Part shown: in pieces, positions 6,145 to 14,571 of the stretch
Numbering within the stretch: position 1 is the stretch's first letter
Layout of the letters: each line of letters opens with the position of its first letter
Assembly: GCA_025922715.1 (NCBI GenBank)
Contig: JAICHH010000008.1
Coordinates: 1 to 24,078 of the forward strand
DNA length: 24,078 nucleotides
From: Nitrososphaeraceae archaeon
Lineage (GTDB): Archaea; Thermoproteota; Nitrososphaeria; Nitrososphaerales; Nitrososphaeraceae
Direction: 5' to 3'
The notes under the pieces: generated by a model
Database searches by the model: none
Told to the model about the DNA's origin: nothing
What the model saw: only the letters and a program-made list of their open reading frames with translations
Program-made: the position numbers and the translations under genes

Positions 6145-6984
6145 TCATAAAAAATCTGTAATTAAATAATTTCTACTATCTTTAATTAGTTTTTTAATTT
6201 GTTTTTTGTAAGTTTTTTCTGAAGGTAACTTAGAAAAATTACAAAATTGTTTCAAAAAATCTATTTCTTCTTTTAACAAAAAATCTATATTTAAATTTTC
6301 TTCTGATCTGAAAAGATAGTTAAATACAAGTTTCTGATTAATTTGTTCTAAAGTTATAAGGCTATAATATATTTTAACCATATCTGATATTTTATTAGTT
6401 ATATTATTGTTTATTAGCAATTTCATAAAACTTCTCTTTGGGATATTAAATATGCCATTCATTATACATCTATTAAATATAGATAATATTTCAAAGTAGT
6501 CTTCTTTTCCACTATATCCTATTATTGTTGTCGGAAGAAGTTTTAATATCTGCAAATTTCTATTTAGAATATATTTTTTGTCTATTACTAAATATGATCT
6601 ACCAAATGTAAGAATGGCATTTAATATTTGATTAGGAAGTCGCTCATCGAGCACATCATTATCGGATTTTATTTCTACTGGTATGAATGTTATATTTTCA
6701 ATTCTACATTTCTCGAGTTTAGAGAATTCAGTAAATTGCTGTGTTCTCATAAGAATATTATGTTGAATGTCATATTCTAAATCAAAATATTCATAATTAG
6801 TTTTTTTTTGTTTATTTTCTTTATTAATCAATGCAATTACTAAATCAAAATTACGAAAATATCCTTCCTCCTTGATCTTAATCTCATGAGTTTGGGAATT
6901 CAAAAAAGGGATAAGATGGTTATTATTGATATGACCATTTTTAACTGAGCTCTTAAATAATTTTTTAAGTTCCAACTGATTCAT
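6145..6984 (-). CDS. PD-(D/E)XK nuclease-like protein
   Basis: A 279-aa soluble protein starting at ATG 6984. Its first half shows a restriction-endonuclease-like core: a helix-rich start, 'GYFRNFDLVIALINK' with a candidate metal-binding Asp near residue 47, then 'ITFIPVEIKSDND' with the E-x-K signature near 103-105. This is followed by 'DERLPNQILNAILTFGRSYLVI', the R/Q helix and closing strand seen in PD-(D/E)XK proteins of the MmcB/VRR-NUC-like type. The C-terminal 150 residues are helical and Lys-rich, without a recognised domain. It may cut or repair DNA; substrate unknown. The gene stands alone with very low GC, as expected of accessory DNA. No methylase or helicase partner is present, so a restriction system is not supported. 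Confidence 0.6.
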   Translation of the reverse strand: MNQLELKKLFKSSVKNGHINNNHLIPFLNSQTHEIKIKEEGYFRNFDLVIALINKENKQKKTNYEYFDLEYDIQHNILMRTQQFTEFSKLEKCRIENITFIPVEIKSDNDVLDERLPNQILNAILTFGRSYLVIDKKYILNRNLQILKLLPTTIIGYSGKEDYFEILSIFNRCIMNGIFNIPKRSFMKLLINNNITNKISDMVKIYYSLITLEQINQKLVFNYLFRSEENLNIDFLLKEEIDFLKQFCNFSKLPSEKTYKKQIKKLIKDSRNYLITDFL

Positions 6985-7311
6985 AGATGTTAAAATAAAA
7001 CATCAGCTAAATAATAATAGCCTATCGATCAAGTTTGTTCTAATTCTCTATTTACCATTGAATTCTAATTGATTTGATTAATGTATATAATATTCTATGA
7101 TAGCATATTATATAATATAACTCATATAAGTTATGGATATTGGAGCATCTTATACTTATTTTGTATATTTTTATTCTATTATGCCATTTTCGAATACTTT
7201 AGAGCTATTATTTCAGAATTTCTTGACATAAGAGTAATTCTATAAATATTTTGATTGAAATTAACTTATAATTATTGTATTAATACTTCTAAAAATATCA
7301 ATACTATAAGA

Positions 7312-7319
7312 GATATAAA
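7312..7319 (+). promoter_or_regulatory. TATA box for the two-TM mini-protein
   Basis: GATATAAA is centred about 29 nt before ATG 7345. This fits a leaderless mRNA and supports the ATG over the upstream TTG at 7255. Confidence 0.45.
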
Positions 7320-7344
7320 CATTGATAATTATAATAGGATAGAA

Positions 7345-7515
7345 ATGGTATCATTAGAAACAGGAATTGCATTAATTATAATAGGAATAATTTTGTTAGT
7401 TTTGAATAGGTTCATTCCCTCGCTTCCAGCAAGACTACTATACATTATAGGATCTATTGTTCTAGTCATTGGAATAATTATGGTTATACTATATTTTGTA
7501 TTTGGAATCGTATAA
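7345..7515 (+). CDS. Two-TM membrane mini-protein (56 aa)
   Basis: From ATG 7345 the protein is 56 aa with two hydrophobic helices: residues about 7-20 (GIALIIIGIILLVL) and about 31-53 (LLYIIGSIVLVIGIIMVIL). They are joined by a short loop NRFIPSLPAR. An in-frame TTG at 7255 would add 30 low-complexity Asn/Ile residues, but a TATA box at 7312-7319 would place transcription start near the ATG. Small proteins with this hairpin and an 'N-R-F-[IV]-P' loop occur in archaea, and their role is unknown. It is monocistronic and lies upstream of aIF1A. Confidence 0.6.
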   Translation: MVSLETGIALIIIGIILLVLNRFIPSLPARLLYIIGSIVLVIGIIMVILYFVFGIV

Positions 7516-7790
7516 TGATTTGAATATTACAAATTAAATCCATCTATTTTATATTTTATAAAAAAAATTAGTGAATTATTAATATAATGAAGTAATTTTA
7601 TAAATAATATTAATGTACGATTGAGAATTAATAAAGATCCAAGGAAAAATTCAACAATTTGGAATATTAATGAAAGTGCTTAAATATATAATATTATATA
7701 ATATATAAATTTAGTATGGAAACAAATTTAAATCCTTTAATAAATAATAATATTTTATACTAATTTTATAAAACCTAATTATATAATTTT

Positions 7791-8237
7791 ATGACTGGTT
7801 CCAATATTAGTTTTATCATTCAGTGCAGTAAGATTGTTAATTTTTTTAGATTTTTTCAAATCTCATCATTAGACAATACATTTTTAAATTACATTATTTT
7901 ATATTTATGTAAGGAAGGATTAGATTTAGGCAAAAGAAAAGTTTTGAATGAGGCGGCATTAAAAGAGCTTGTTATGCCTCAGGAAGGAGAAATGTTTGGA
8001 AGAGTTATAAAGCTCGTAGGAGGCGATAATGTTATTGTCAAATGTAATGATGGTAAAGTACGTACATGTCGTATTCGAGGTAAGATAAAAAGACGAATGT
8101 GGATAAGAGAAAATGATCTAGTGCTTCTTGCACCTTGGGATTTTCAATCTGACAAGGCAGATATAATTTGGAGATATATTGCGGCTCATGCTGATAAGTT
8201 AGAACAAGAAGGAAATTTAAAAGGTTTAAATAAATAA
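7791..8237 (+). CDS. eif1A: Translation initiation factor 1A (aIF1A), start uncertain
   Basis: The conserved part starts at GKRKVLNEAALKEL (from 7929) and contains the OB-fold core: 'EGEMFGRVIKLVGGDNVIVK', 'GKVRTCRIRGKIKRRMWIR', 'NDLVLLAPWDF', and 'ADIIWRYIAAHADKLE'. aIF1A binds the A-site region of the small ribosomal subunit and assists start selection. The body is full length. The problem is the start: family members begin Met-Gly-Lys-Arg, but here the preceding codon is TTA, and no ATG, GTG or TTG lies in frame until ATG 7791, which adds 46 hydrophobic, unfamiliar residues. A good AAGGAAGG Shine-Dalgarno-like sequence sits at 7911-7918, a few bases ahead of the expected start. Either a non-standard initiation codon, a real extension, or a base error is involved. 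Confidence 0.9.
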   Translation: MTGSNISFIIQCSKIVNFFRFFQISSLDNTFLNYIILYLCKEGLDLGKRKVLNEAALKELVMPQEGEMFGRVIKLVGGDNVIVKCNDGKVRTCRIRGKIKRRMWIRENDLVLLAPWDFQSDKADIIWRYIAAHADKLEQEGNLKGLNK

Positions 8238-8334
8238 TAAATACGAATTTATTTAATTTTTAATTAATCTTCTTTTAATATTAGATCTGATATTATAAAT
8301 AGATAATTTCTATATAACAAAAGTAATTTTAATA

Positions 8335-9159
8335 TCATATTCTTACGTAGATATTATTTCTTTTTAAAAATTGTTTTACTTTTTTAATAGTAGACTTCTT
8401 ATAATGAAATATAGATGCTGCTAAAGCTGCATCTACATTTGTTTTTTGGAAAACTTCCAACATATGTATTGGTTTGCCACATCCTCCAGAGGCTATGACT
8501 GGGATACTTAATTTTCTACAAATAATTTTGTTCAATTCTAAATCATATCCTTCTTCAGTTCCATCTGCGTCAATACTTGTTAAAAGAACTTCCCCTGCCC
8601 CTAGTTTTTCTACCTTTCTAGCCCATTTTATTGCATCTATGCCTGTTCTTTCTTTTCCTCCATATATCATAACTTCAAACCAATAATGCTTATTTTGTTT
8701 CAGTTTATGCTCATAATTATCTTTTAGAGTTTCCTTAGGATCAATCTCGTAATAATTTTTTTTAACATCTATTGCTACTACTATACATTGTTTTCCAAAA
8801 ATAGACATTAATTCTGTAATTAATTCTGGATTTTTTATAGCAGATGTATTTATTGAAACTTTATCAGCTCCACTTAGTAAAATATCTCTAGCATCTTCTA
8901 ATTTTTTGATACCTCCACCTACAGTAAAGGGTATGTCTATAACTCTAGCAACATTTCGAACTACATTTTTAATAATGTCTCGTTTCTGTTCTGAAGCAGT
9001 TATATCTAGAAAAACAAGTTCATCTGCTCCTTGTTGACTGTATTTTTTTGCAAATTCCACTGGGTCTCCTGCATCCTTCACTTCTTTAAAATTAATACCT
9101 TTAACTACTCTACCATTGTCTACATCGAGACAAGGAATAATCCTTTTTGCTAAAGCCAT
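8335..9159 (-). CDS. hisF: Imidazole glycerol phosphate synthase, cyclase subunit HisF
   Basis: 274 aa, ATG 9159. A (beta/alpha)8 barrel that uses ammonia from HisH to convert PRFAR to imidazole glycerol phosphate and AICAR. Visible signatures are 'RIIPCLDVDNGRVVKG' with catalytic Asp12, 'FTVGGGIKKLEDAR', 'VVAIDVKKN' with the second catalytic Asp131, 'LLTSIDADGTEEGYD', and 'PVIASGGCGKP'. It is about 20 residues longer than common bacterial HisF because of an insertion after Asp131 (YEIDPKETLKDNYEHKLK). It starts two bases after the hisA stop and is the last gene of the operon. It converges on aIF1A across about 97 bases. Confidence 0.96.
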   Translation of the reverse strand: MALAKRIIPCLDVDNGRVVKGINFKEVKDAGDPVEFAKKYSQQGADELVFLDITASEQKRDIIKNVVRNVARVIDIPFTVGGGIKKLEDARDILLSGADKVSINTSAIKNPELITELMSIFGKQCIVVAIDVKKNYYEIDPKETLKDNYEHKLKQNKHYWFEVMIYGGKERTGIDAIKWARKVEKLGAGEVLLTSIDADGTEEGYDLELNKIICRKLSIPVIASGGCGKPIHMLEVFQKTNVDAALAASIFHYKKSTIKKVKQFLKRNNIYVRI

Positions 9160-9161
9160 TT

Positions 9162-9881
9162 TTAAACTACTGTTAGTGCTTTTTTTACATCTATCTTTCC
9201 ATCATAGAGAGCTTTGCCCAGTATAACTGCAGAACAATCAATATTTTTGACTCTTATTATATCTTCAATACTAGATATTCCACCACTAGCAATTATTTTT
9301 GCTCCATTTATGTTTGAAGCGTAGGAAAGTGTATCTAAATCTGGGCCGTTCAAAGTTCCATCTCTGTCCACTGATGTGAGTAAAAATTCTTTAACTCCCT
9401 TGGCCATAAATAATTTTATAGCTTCAACTACCTTAAATCCAGATGGTTGCCTCCATCCATTAATCATGACAATACCTTTATTTTGATCTATTGAAATTAC
9501 TATTTTCTCTACTTTATCCTTTAATTGTTGTAATACTTGAGGTTGTTTGTATGCCAATGTTCCTATAACAATTTTTCCTGCTTTTTTTTCAAACATCCTG
9601 TTAATAGCATCAATAGATCTTATTCCTCCAGCTACCTGCACAGGAATTTTTATTGAATCTATTATTTTTAAAATAATTTCTGTATTATTTTGATTATTAT
9701 TCCATCCAGTAGTCAAAGTAGCATCAAGATCTACTACATGAATTATATTTGCACCTTGGATTTCCATTTTTCTTGCAATTTCTATAGGATTATCACTATA
9801 AACAATTTTATTTTGAAGATCTCCTTTAACTAATCTGACTACCTTTCCTTCTAGTATATCAATTGCAGGTATTATATTCAA
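9162..9881 (-). CDS. hisA: ProFAR isomerase HisA
   Basis: 239 aa. HisA opens the ribose ring of ProFAR to give PRFAR. The barrel shows twin phosphate-binding repeats: 'IIPAIDILEGKVVRLVKGD' with Asp8, 'VAGGIRSIDA', 'ISIDQNKG' with Asp132, 'LLTSVDRDGTLNGPD', and 'IIASGGISSIEDI'. Its start is TTG, overlapping the TGA of hisH in the four bases TTGA (9878-9881), which implies coupled translation. There is no in-frame ATG nearby that would keep the first beta strand. HisA and HisF are sister barrels and are adjacent here. Confidence 0.95.
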   Translation of the reverse strand: MNIIPAIDILEGKVVRLVKGDLQNKIVYSDNPIEIARKMEIQGANIIHVVDLDATLTTGWNNNQNNTEIILKIIDSIKIPVQVAGGIRSIDAINRMFEKKAGKIVIGTLAYKQPQVLQQLKDKVEKIVISIDQNKGIVMINGWRQPSGFKVVEAIKLFMAKGVKEFLLTSVDRDGTLNGPDLDTLSYASNINGAKIIASGGISSIEDIIRVKNIDCSAVILGKALYDGKIDVKKALTVV

Positions 9882-10504
9882 TATTTACCACCACATATTG
9901 TCAAGAAATTCTTTATTATTTTCGCTCCATTTATACCTGATTTTTCAGGATGAAATTGTGTTCCAAAAAGATTATTTTTCTCCACAACTACTGGTATAGT
10001 GCCTCCGTATTGAGAATTCGCAACTATTACTTTTTTATCTTTTGATACAACATGGTATGAATGAACAAAATAGACCCAACATCCATCTTTTAATCCATGT
10101 AGGATTTTACATGCTTTTTCTATTATTTCTAAATTATTCCATCCCATATGCGGGATTTTTACCTTTTTTATTGGAAGCATAATTACTCTTCCATTTAAAA
10201 TTTTCAAACCTTCTAACTTTCCCTCTTCGCTATTATTAAATAACATTTCCATTCCTAGACAAATGCCAAGTATAGGAAAATTTTTTTCAAGCAGATTATT
10301 AAAATCGCTTCTATATGGTTGTATTGATCGAATAGCAGGGTCAAAGTTCCCTACTCCTGGAAGAATTAATCCATCATGCTTATGGATGTTTTTTAAAGAT
10401 TTAATTACAGAAACTTTTGTTGCTCCATTTCTTTCCAAAGAGCATTTTAAACTATAAAGATTACCTGCCCCATAATCAAAAATTGCAATATCATTCAATC
10501 TCAC
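9878..10504 (-). CDS. hisH: Imidazole glycerol phosphate synthase, glutaminase subunit HisH
   Basis: 208 aa, a class I glutamine amidotransferase that supplies ammonia to HisF. The catalytic triad is visible: Cys82 in 'GICLGMEMLF', and His185 and Glu187 in 'FGTQFHPEKSG'. 'IFDYGAGNLYSL' near the start and 'PHMGWN' are also typical. The start is GTG 10504, sharing GTGA with the hisB stop (4-base overlap), and its end overlaps hisA by four bases. Confidence 0.95.
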   Translation of the reverse strand: MRLNDIAIFDYGAGNLYSLKCSLERNGATKVSVIKSLKNIHKHDGLILPGVGNFDPAIRSIQPYRSDFNNLLEKNFPILGICLGMEMLFNNSEEGKLEGLKILNGRVIMLPIKKVKIPHMGWNNLEIIEKACKILHGLKDGCWVYFVHSYHVVSKDKKVIVANSQYGGTIPVVVEKNNLFGTQFHPEKSGINGAKIIKNFLTICGGKY

Positions 10505-11118
10505 ATTACTCCTTTTGTACTTGGAATACCGTTTCTTTGATAATCTATACCTGAAGCCATTCTAAATGCTATTGCAAATGACTTTATTGCTGCCTCTATT
10601 TTATGGTGGTCATTTTCGCCATATTGTATATTAATATGAGTACATGCATTAAGATTTTGTAATAAACTTTCTATAAAATGTTCCAAATCTTCTCTCGCAA
10701 TACCTTCAATTTCCTTCCTTGTTAATCCTAAATTTACTTTATGGGCTTGTCTTTTGATCAGATCAATTGCTGAAATTGCCATTACTTCATCCATGGGAAT
10801 TATTGCATATCCATATCTTCTAATTTGTGTTCTATTTGATAACGCATCATTTAGAGTTTGAGAGAGAGTTATAGCCACATCTTCAATTAAATGATGAGAA
10901 ATACTATCATTTGATTTTGCTTCTAAATAAATATCTACCATACTATGCTTTCCAAATGTTGAGATTAAATGATCTATAAATGGAATTCCAGTTTTAATTT
11001 CCACATTCCCGGAGCCGTCAATATTAATACTCACACTTACATCGGTCTCTTTAGTACATCTATCTTTGACTGATATTCTTTTCTGAGATTTATCCAAGTC
11101 AAGAGGTTCCGAGTTCAA
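10501..11118 (-). CDS. hisB: Imidazoleglycerol-phosphate dehydratase HisB
   Basis: 205 aa, the monofunctional dehydratase without the phosphatase domain found in enterobacterial HisB. It converts IGP to imidazole acetol phosphate using Mn at paired His-rich sites. These are seen as 'GIPFIDHLISTFGKHSMVD', 'SHHLIEDVAI' (His75, His76, Glu79) and 'ENDHHKIEAAIKSFA' (His171, His172, Glu175). The start appears to be TTG 11118, since no ATG or GTG precedes the conserved 'RCTKETDVSVSI'. A gap of 13 bases separates it from the HAD gene upstream. Confidence 0.95.
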   Translation of the reverse strand: MNSEPLDLDKSQKRISVKDRCTKETDVSVSINIDGSGNVEIKTGIPFIDHLISTFGKHSMVDIYLEAKSNDSISHHLIEDVAITLSQTLNDALSNRTQIRRYGYAIIPMDEVMAISAIDLIKRQAHKVNLGLTRKEIEGIAREDLEHFIESLLQNLNACTHINIQYGENDHHKIEAAIKSFAIAFRMASGIDYQRNGIPSTKGVM

Positions 11119-11131
11119 CTAACAATATTCC

Positions 11132-12169
11132 TTATGATACTTTATTTAATATATATGGTAAATCATTTACACTTTTAATTATTATATCTGCTTTTTTCTC
11201 CATAAACTTACTAATTAATTCATCTGTATTACTACTACAACCATAGATTCCACAAAAAAATATATTCGTTTTGGTTTTGTTAGGGTTTTTTTGATTTAAT
11301 TCTTCTTCTGCTCTTCTAGCCATTATTAGATCTTCAACAGAGTCTCCACAATAGAGAATATTATTTCTTGTGTTAATTGTATTTATTATTTTTTTTAATC
11401 CATATGGATTTGGTTTAGAGAATTTTCTGTCCTCATCCTCTAGAAATACGCTATTCTTCTCGTTTAACAAATAAAATTTATTATCTAGTGCATAGGCTGC
11501 TGCAATCTTACTTCTTCCTGAAAGCATTGCAATTTTATCGTTAAATCTTTCTATTAATTTTCTAACTGTATTATCTGTAATCACTATTCTATCATTTTCT
11601 ATAAGCGGTTTGCCAAAATAATATTTTGATTTAATTTTATATCTTTCTAAAAATAATTCTTGTCCATAAAAAAATTCGTCAAATACCGTAGAAACTATAC
11701 TGTCTCCAACTTTTCCAGGATAGTTCAAATAATCAAGAATTTTATCAATATTTATCAAATAATCAGAAGGAGAAATTTTATTCAATCTTAATTTTCTAAT
11801 GTATTTCTCAACCGATTCTATCCCAGTTTCATCAGCATGTTCTGCAACCTCAAGGAGAAATTTTTCAAGATTAGCATTTTCAAGGTCTTGATGAGATAAT
11901 AGTGCTAAAATAATTGCATAGCTTGTATCAGCATCATTGTTGAAACCTCCAGTCTGCCTAAATTTCAAAATGATCTTATCTGTAACTAAATTTTTCAAAT
12001 TTCTTTTAATCAGATTTCTGACTATAAATTGGACTGTATTTTTTATTGCCTCATTATAAGATTTTTTTACGTCAATTAAAACTCCATCAATATCAAAAAT
12101 AATATAATTAATATGGAAACTTCTTCTCATTGTAGGAATAAAATTATTATTATTTATTTTTTGATACAT
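11132..12169 (-). CDS. HAD-family phosphatase in the his operon, candidate histidinol-phosphate phosphatase
   Basis: 345 aa. All four haloacid-dehalogenase motifs are present: motif I 'IIFDIDGVLIDV' (Asp26 nucleophile, Asp28), motif II 'IAMLSGRSKIAA' (Ser), motif III Lys in 'RKFSKPNPYGLKKI', and motif IV 'LYCGDSVEDLIMARRA' (acidic pair). A large helical cap insert lies between I and II. Its ATG shares one base with the hisC stop (TAATG), and it sits between hisC, which makes histidinol phosphate, and hisB. HisB here lacks a phosphatase domain and no PHP-type HisK is seen. The context therefore points to this enzyme removing phosphate from histidinol phosphate. HAD specificity cannot be read from sequence, so the substrate is inference. 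Confidence 0.85.
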   Translation of the reverse strand: MYQKINNNNFIPTMRRSFHINYIIFDIDGVLIDVKKSYNEAIKNTVQFIVRNLIKRNLKNLVTDKIILKFRQTGGFNNDADTSYAIILALLSHQDLENANLEKFLLEVAEHADETGIESVEKYIRKLRLNKISPSDYLINIDKILDYLNYPGKVGDSIVSTVFDEFFYGQELFLERYKIKSKYYFGKPLIENDRIVITDNTVRKLIERFNDKIAMLSGRSKIAAAYALDNKFYLLNEKNSVFLEDEDRKFSKPNPYGLKKIINTINTRNNILYCGDSVEDLIMARRAEEELNQKNPNKTKTNIFFCGIYGCSSNTDELISKFMEKKADIIIKSVNDLPYILNKVS

Positions 12170-13242
12170 TATATTACCTTATATAAGGATCTTAAAAATT
12201 TATTATTCATCATTTTTGTTCCGATAGTTACTCTAATATGACCTCCGTTTCTATCTTTTATTCTTCCTATTATTTTAACTGCAATATTATCTTTTTTTAA
12301 TTGAGTTAAAATATGTTCATATTTATTCATATCAGCTATTTGAAAAAAAATGAAGTTAGACTCAGTTTGAAAAACATTTATTTCATTATTAATTTCTTTT
12401 AAAGAATCTAATATTCGTTTACGTTCTGTCTTTATAATTTTAATAGTTTTCTCAATATATTTTGAATTCTTTAATATTTCCCTTCCTATATTTAAAGAAA
12501 TATTATTTATTGCATAAGGATATTGTATAGTATTTTTAAATATATGTGAAAAATATTCATTAGCAATACAATAGCCCAATCTAGCTCCTGCTAATCCAAA
12601 TGCTTTTGATAATGTTCTCAATAGTATTATATTCTGACTTTTTATTGTTTCAGAACAAAATGAGTAACCAGCAAACTCTACATACGCTTCATCTATAATT
12701 ATTAATTTATCATCAAAATTATTAATTAAATCTATTAATAATTCCTTATCAAATTGATTACCAGTAGGATTATTTGGTGAACAGATATATATTATTTCAG
12801 ATTTTTTTGCACTTTGAATAAACTTTTCTTTATCAATTGAATTATCTTGTAAAAGAGGTATTTTGTCTATCTTTATGGAATATAATAAACATCTATCAAT
12901 AAAATAAGAAAAAGTAGGAGTAAAGGTAGTTACTCTTTTTTCTTTTCCAAAAACTGACAGAATTAAATCTATTATTTGATCAGAGCCATTTCCAATAGCT
13001 AAATATTTTTTATCTATTTTAGTATATTTCGAAAGCTGTAAATAAAAGTCATCAACTTGTTGTAGTGGGTATTCTCTTAAATCCTCTCGTTCTGCAGCTT
13101 TGATAGCGATTTTTTTGATAAAGTCTTTTTTCAAAGCAAGATTTTCGTTTGCATCTAGTTTTAACCCTCTACTTTTTTCAGGTTTTTTGTAATAATCTAG
13201 TTTTTCTAATTCACTTAATTTTGATTCAAACCATTTACCCAT
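12169..13242 (-). CDS. hisC: Histidinol-phosphate aminotransferase HisC
   Basis: 357 aa, ATG 13242, a fold-type I PLP enzyme that converts imidazole acetol phosphate to histidinol phosphate with glutamate. Visible motifs are 'LKLDANENLAL' (family start), 'IGNGSDQII', 'CSPNNPTGNQ', 'IIIDEAYVEF' (Asp184, Tyr187) and the PLP lysine in 'LRTLSKAFGLAGARLGY' (Lys213, Arg221), with a C-terminal 'IRVTIGT'. Three bases separate it from hisD and it overlaps the HAD gene by one base. Confidence 0.95.
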   Translation of the reverse strand: MGKWFESKLSELEKLDYYKKPEKSRGLKLDANENLALKKDFIKKIAIKAAEREDLREYPLQQVDDFYLQLSKYTKIDKKYLAIGNGSDQIIDLILSVFGKEKRVTTFTPTFSYFIDRCLLYSIKIDKIPLLQDNSIDKEKFIQSAKKSEIIYICSPNNPTGNQFDKELLIDLINNFDDKLIIIDEAYVEFAGYSFCSETIKSQNIILLRTLSKAFGLAGARLGYCIANEYFSHIFKNTIQYPYAINNISLNIGREILKNSKYIEKTIKIIKTERKRILDSLKEINNEINVFQTESNFIFFQIADMNKYEHILTQLKKDNIAVKIIGRIKDRNGGHIRVTIGTKMMNNKFLRSLYKVI

Positions 13243-13245
13243 ACT

Positions 13246-14571
13246 TTATTTCTCATCTTCTATTTTTTGATTTGGAATGTCTATTACTCTTTCTTTAACG
13301 GCTTTATAATGATTAACCAATCCTTCTTCTTCAGTTATTATCTTGACATAAGGCGCAATTTCCTCAAGCTCTTTTTTTGAAGCTTTAACTATATTGGAAA
13401 TACGGACAAAATCTAATATTGATAAAGATGTTCTTGATTTACCAAATCCCATAGTAGGAAGAACATGATTTGAGCCTAAACAATAGTCACTAGCTGCAGA
13501 TGGTGTATTTTCTCCAATTAAAGTAAGTCCTGCAGATGTAATTTTTTTAACTATTTTTAATTCATTCTTAGCCATAATCTGTAAATGTTCAGGAGCTATT
13601 TCATTAATAAATTCTATTGCTAAATCTTCGTTTTCTGATATAGCGATAAATCCATTTTCTTTTAAACTATTTGTAACTATTTCCTGACGTGAAATCTTAC
13701 TTTCTAAAATATTATTAATTTCATCTTCAACAGTATTTGCAAATTCATATGAATTAGTTACTAATCCACATAACGTATCTTTGCTATGTTCTGATTGGGA
13801 AATCAAGTCTAAAGCAACATATTTAGCATTGGATTTATCATCTGCATAAACTACTAATTCCGTAGGACCTGCTAACATATCAATTGATACTATATTTGAA
13901 ACCAATAATTTTGCAATTGTTACAAACATTCCTCCTGGACCTACAATCTTGTTCACTCTCTTAATACTATTAGTTCCAAATGCTAATCCTGCAATACCTT
14001 GTGCTCCTCCGATTTTATATATTTCATTAACTCCGCAAATATCTGCAGAAACTAACGTAAGGGGATCTATTTTTCCATTTATCTTAGATGGTGTTATCGC
14101 TACTATTCTTTTAACGCCTGCTAATTTTGCTGGTGTTACACACATTATTAGTGTACTTGGATATCTGGCAGATCCACCAGGAACATAACAACCAACGCTA
14201 GAAATAGGTTGGATTATGCGTTGTAGATTTTCATTTTGTATATATAATGATGATATTTTTTTAAGATGTTCTAAAAGAATAGTTTCATTTTTTATCAATC
14301 TATTTCTAATAAGTTTAATAGTTTTAATATGATCATCAGAAATACAATTGTATGCTTCTTCTATTTCTTCCCTATTGACTTGAAATGAATCTAGTTCTAC
14401 TTTATCATATATAGAAGTGTATCTTTTTATAGCATCATCACCAAAATTTCGAACGTTTTCTATAATCTCTCGTGTTTTTTTAATTGCATCTTCAGAAAAA
14501 TTACTTGATATTCTATCACGTACACTCTCTACATCTAATTTAGCATTTTTAATTGTTATTCTATTAATCAA
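13246..14571 (-). CDS. hisD: Histidinol dehydrogenase HisD
   Basis: 441 aa, a zinc enzyme that oxidises histidinol twice with NAD to histidine. Zinc and catalytic residues match the family: Gln259 and His262 in 'ISQSEHSKDT', Glu328-His329 in 'APEHLQ', Asp362 in 'AASDYCLGSNHVLPT', and His421 in 'VNHYKAV'. 'GCYVPGGSARYPST' and 'VNKIVGPG' are also diagnostic. The start is TTG directly after the hisG stop (TAATTG), as no ATG or GTG exists in the first 100 codons. Confidence 0.96.
   Translation of the reverse strand: MINRITIKNAKLDVESVRDRISSNFSEDAIKKTREIIENVRNFGDDAIKRYTSIYDKVELDSFQVNREEIEEAYNCISDDHIKTIKLIRNRLIKNETILLEHLKKISSLYIQNENLQRIIQPISSVGCYVPGGSARYPSTLIMCVTPAKLAGVKRIVAITPSKINGKIDPLTLVSADICGVNEIYKIGGAQGIAGLAFGTNSIKRVNKIVGPGGMFVTIAKLLVSNIVSIDMLAGPTELVVYADDKSNAKYVALDLISQSEHSKDTLCGLVTNSYEFANTVEDEINNILESKISRQEIVTNSLKENGFIAISENEDLAIEFINEIAPEHLQIMAKNELKIVKKITSAGLTLIGENTPSAASDYCLGSNHVLPTMGFGKSRTSLSILDFVRISNIVKASKKELEEIAPYVKIITEEEGLVNHYKAVKERVIDIPNQKIEDEK

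Noticed and set aside
6145..6984. Restriction-modification system
   Set aside because: A nuclease-like core is present, but no methyltransferase, specificity subunit or helicase lies nearby.
7255..7344. TTG-initiated N-terminal extension of the two-TM mini-protein
   Set aside because: The extension is low-complexity Asn/Ile, and the TATA box at 7312-7319 would lie inside it, pointing to ATG 7345 as the start.
7685..7700. 16-bp AT palindrome TATATAATATTATATA
   Set aside because: Pure A/T in very AT-rich DNA; chance is likely and no nearby feature needs it.
13949..14188. Plus-strand ORFs inside hisD, hisG, HMG-CoA reductase and amt regions
   Set aside because: They are antisense shadows of well-supported genes and have no family motifs.
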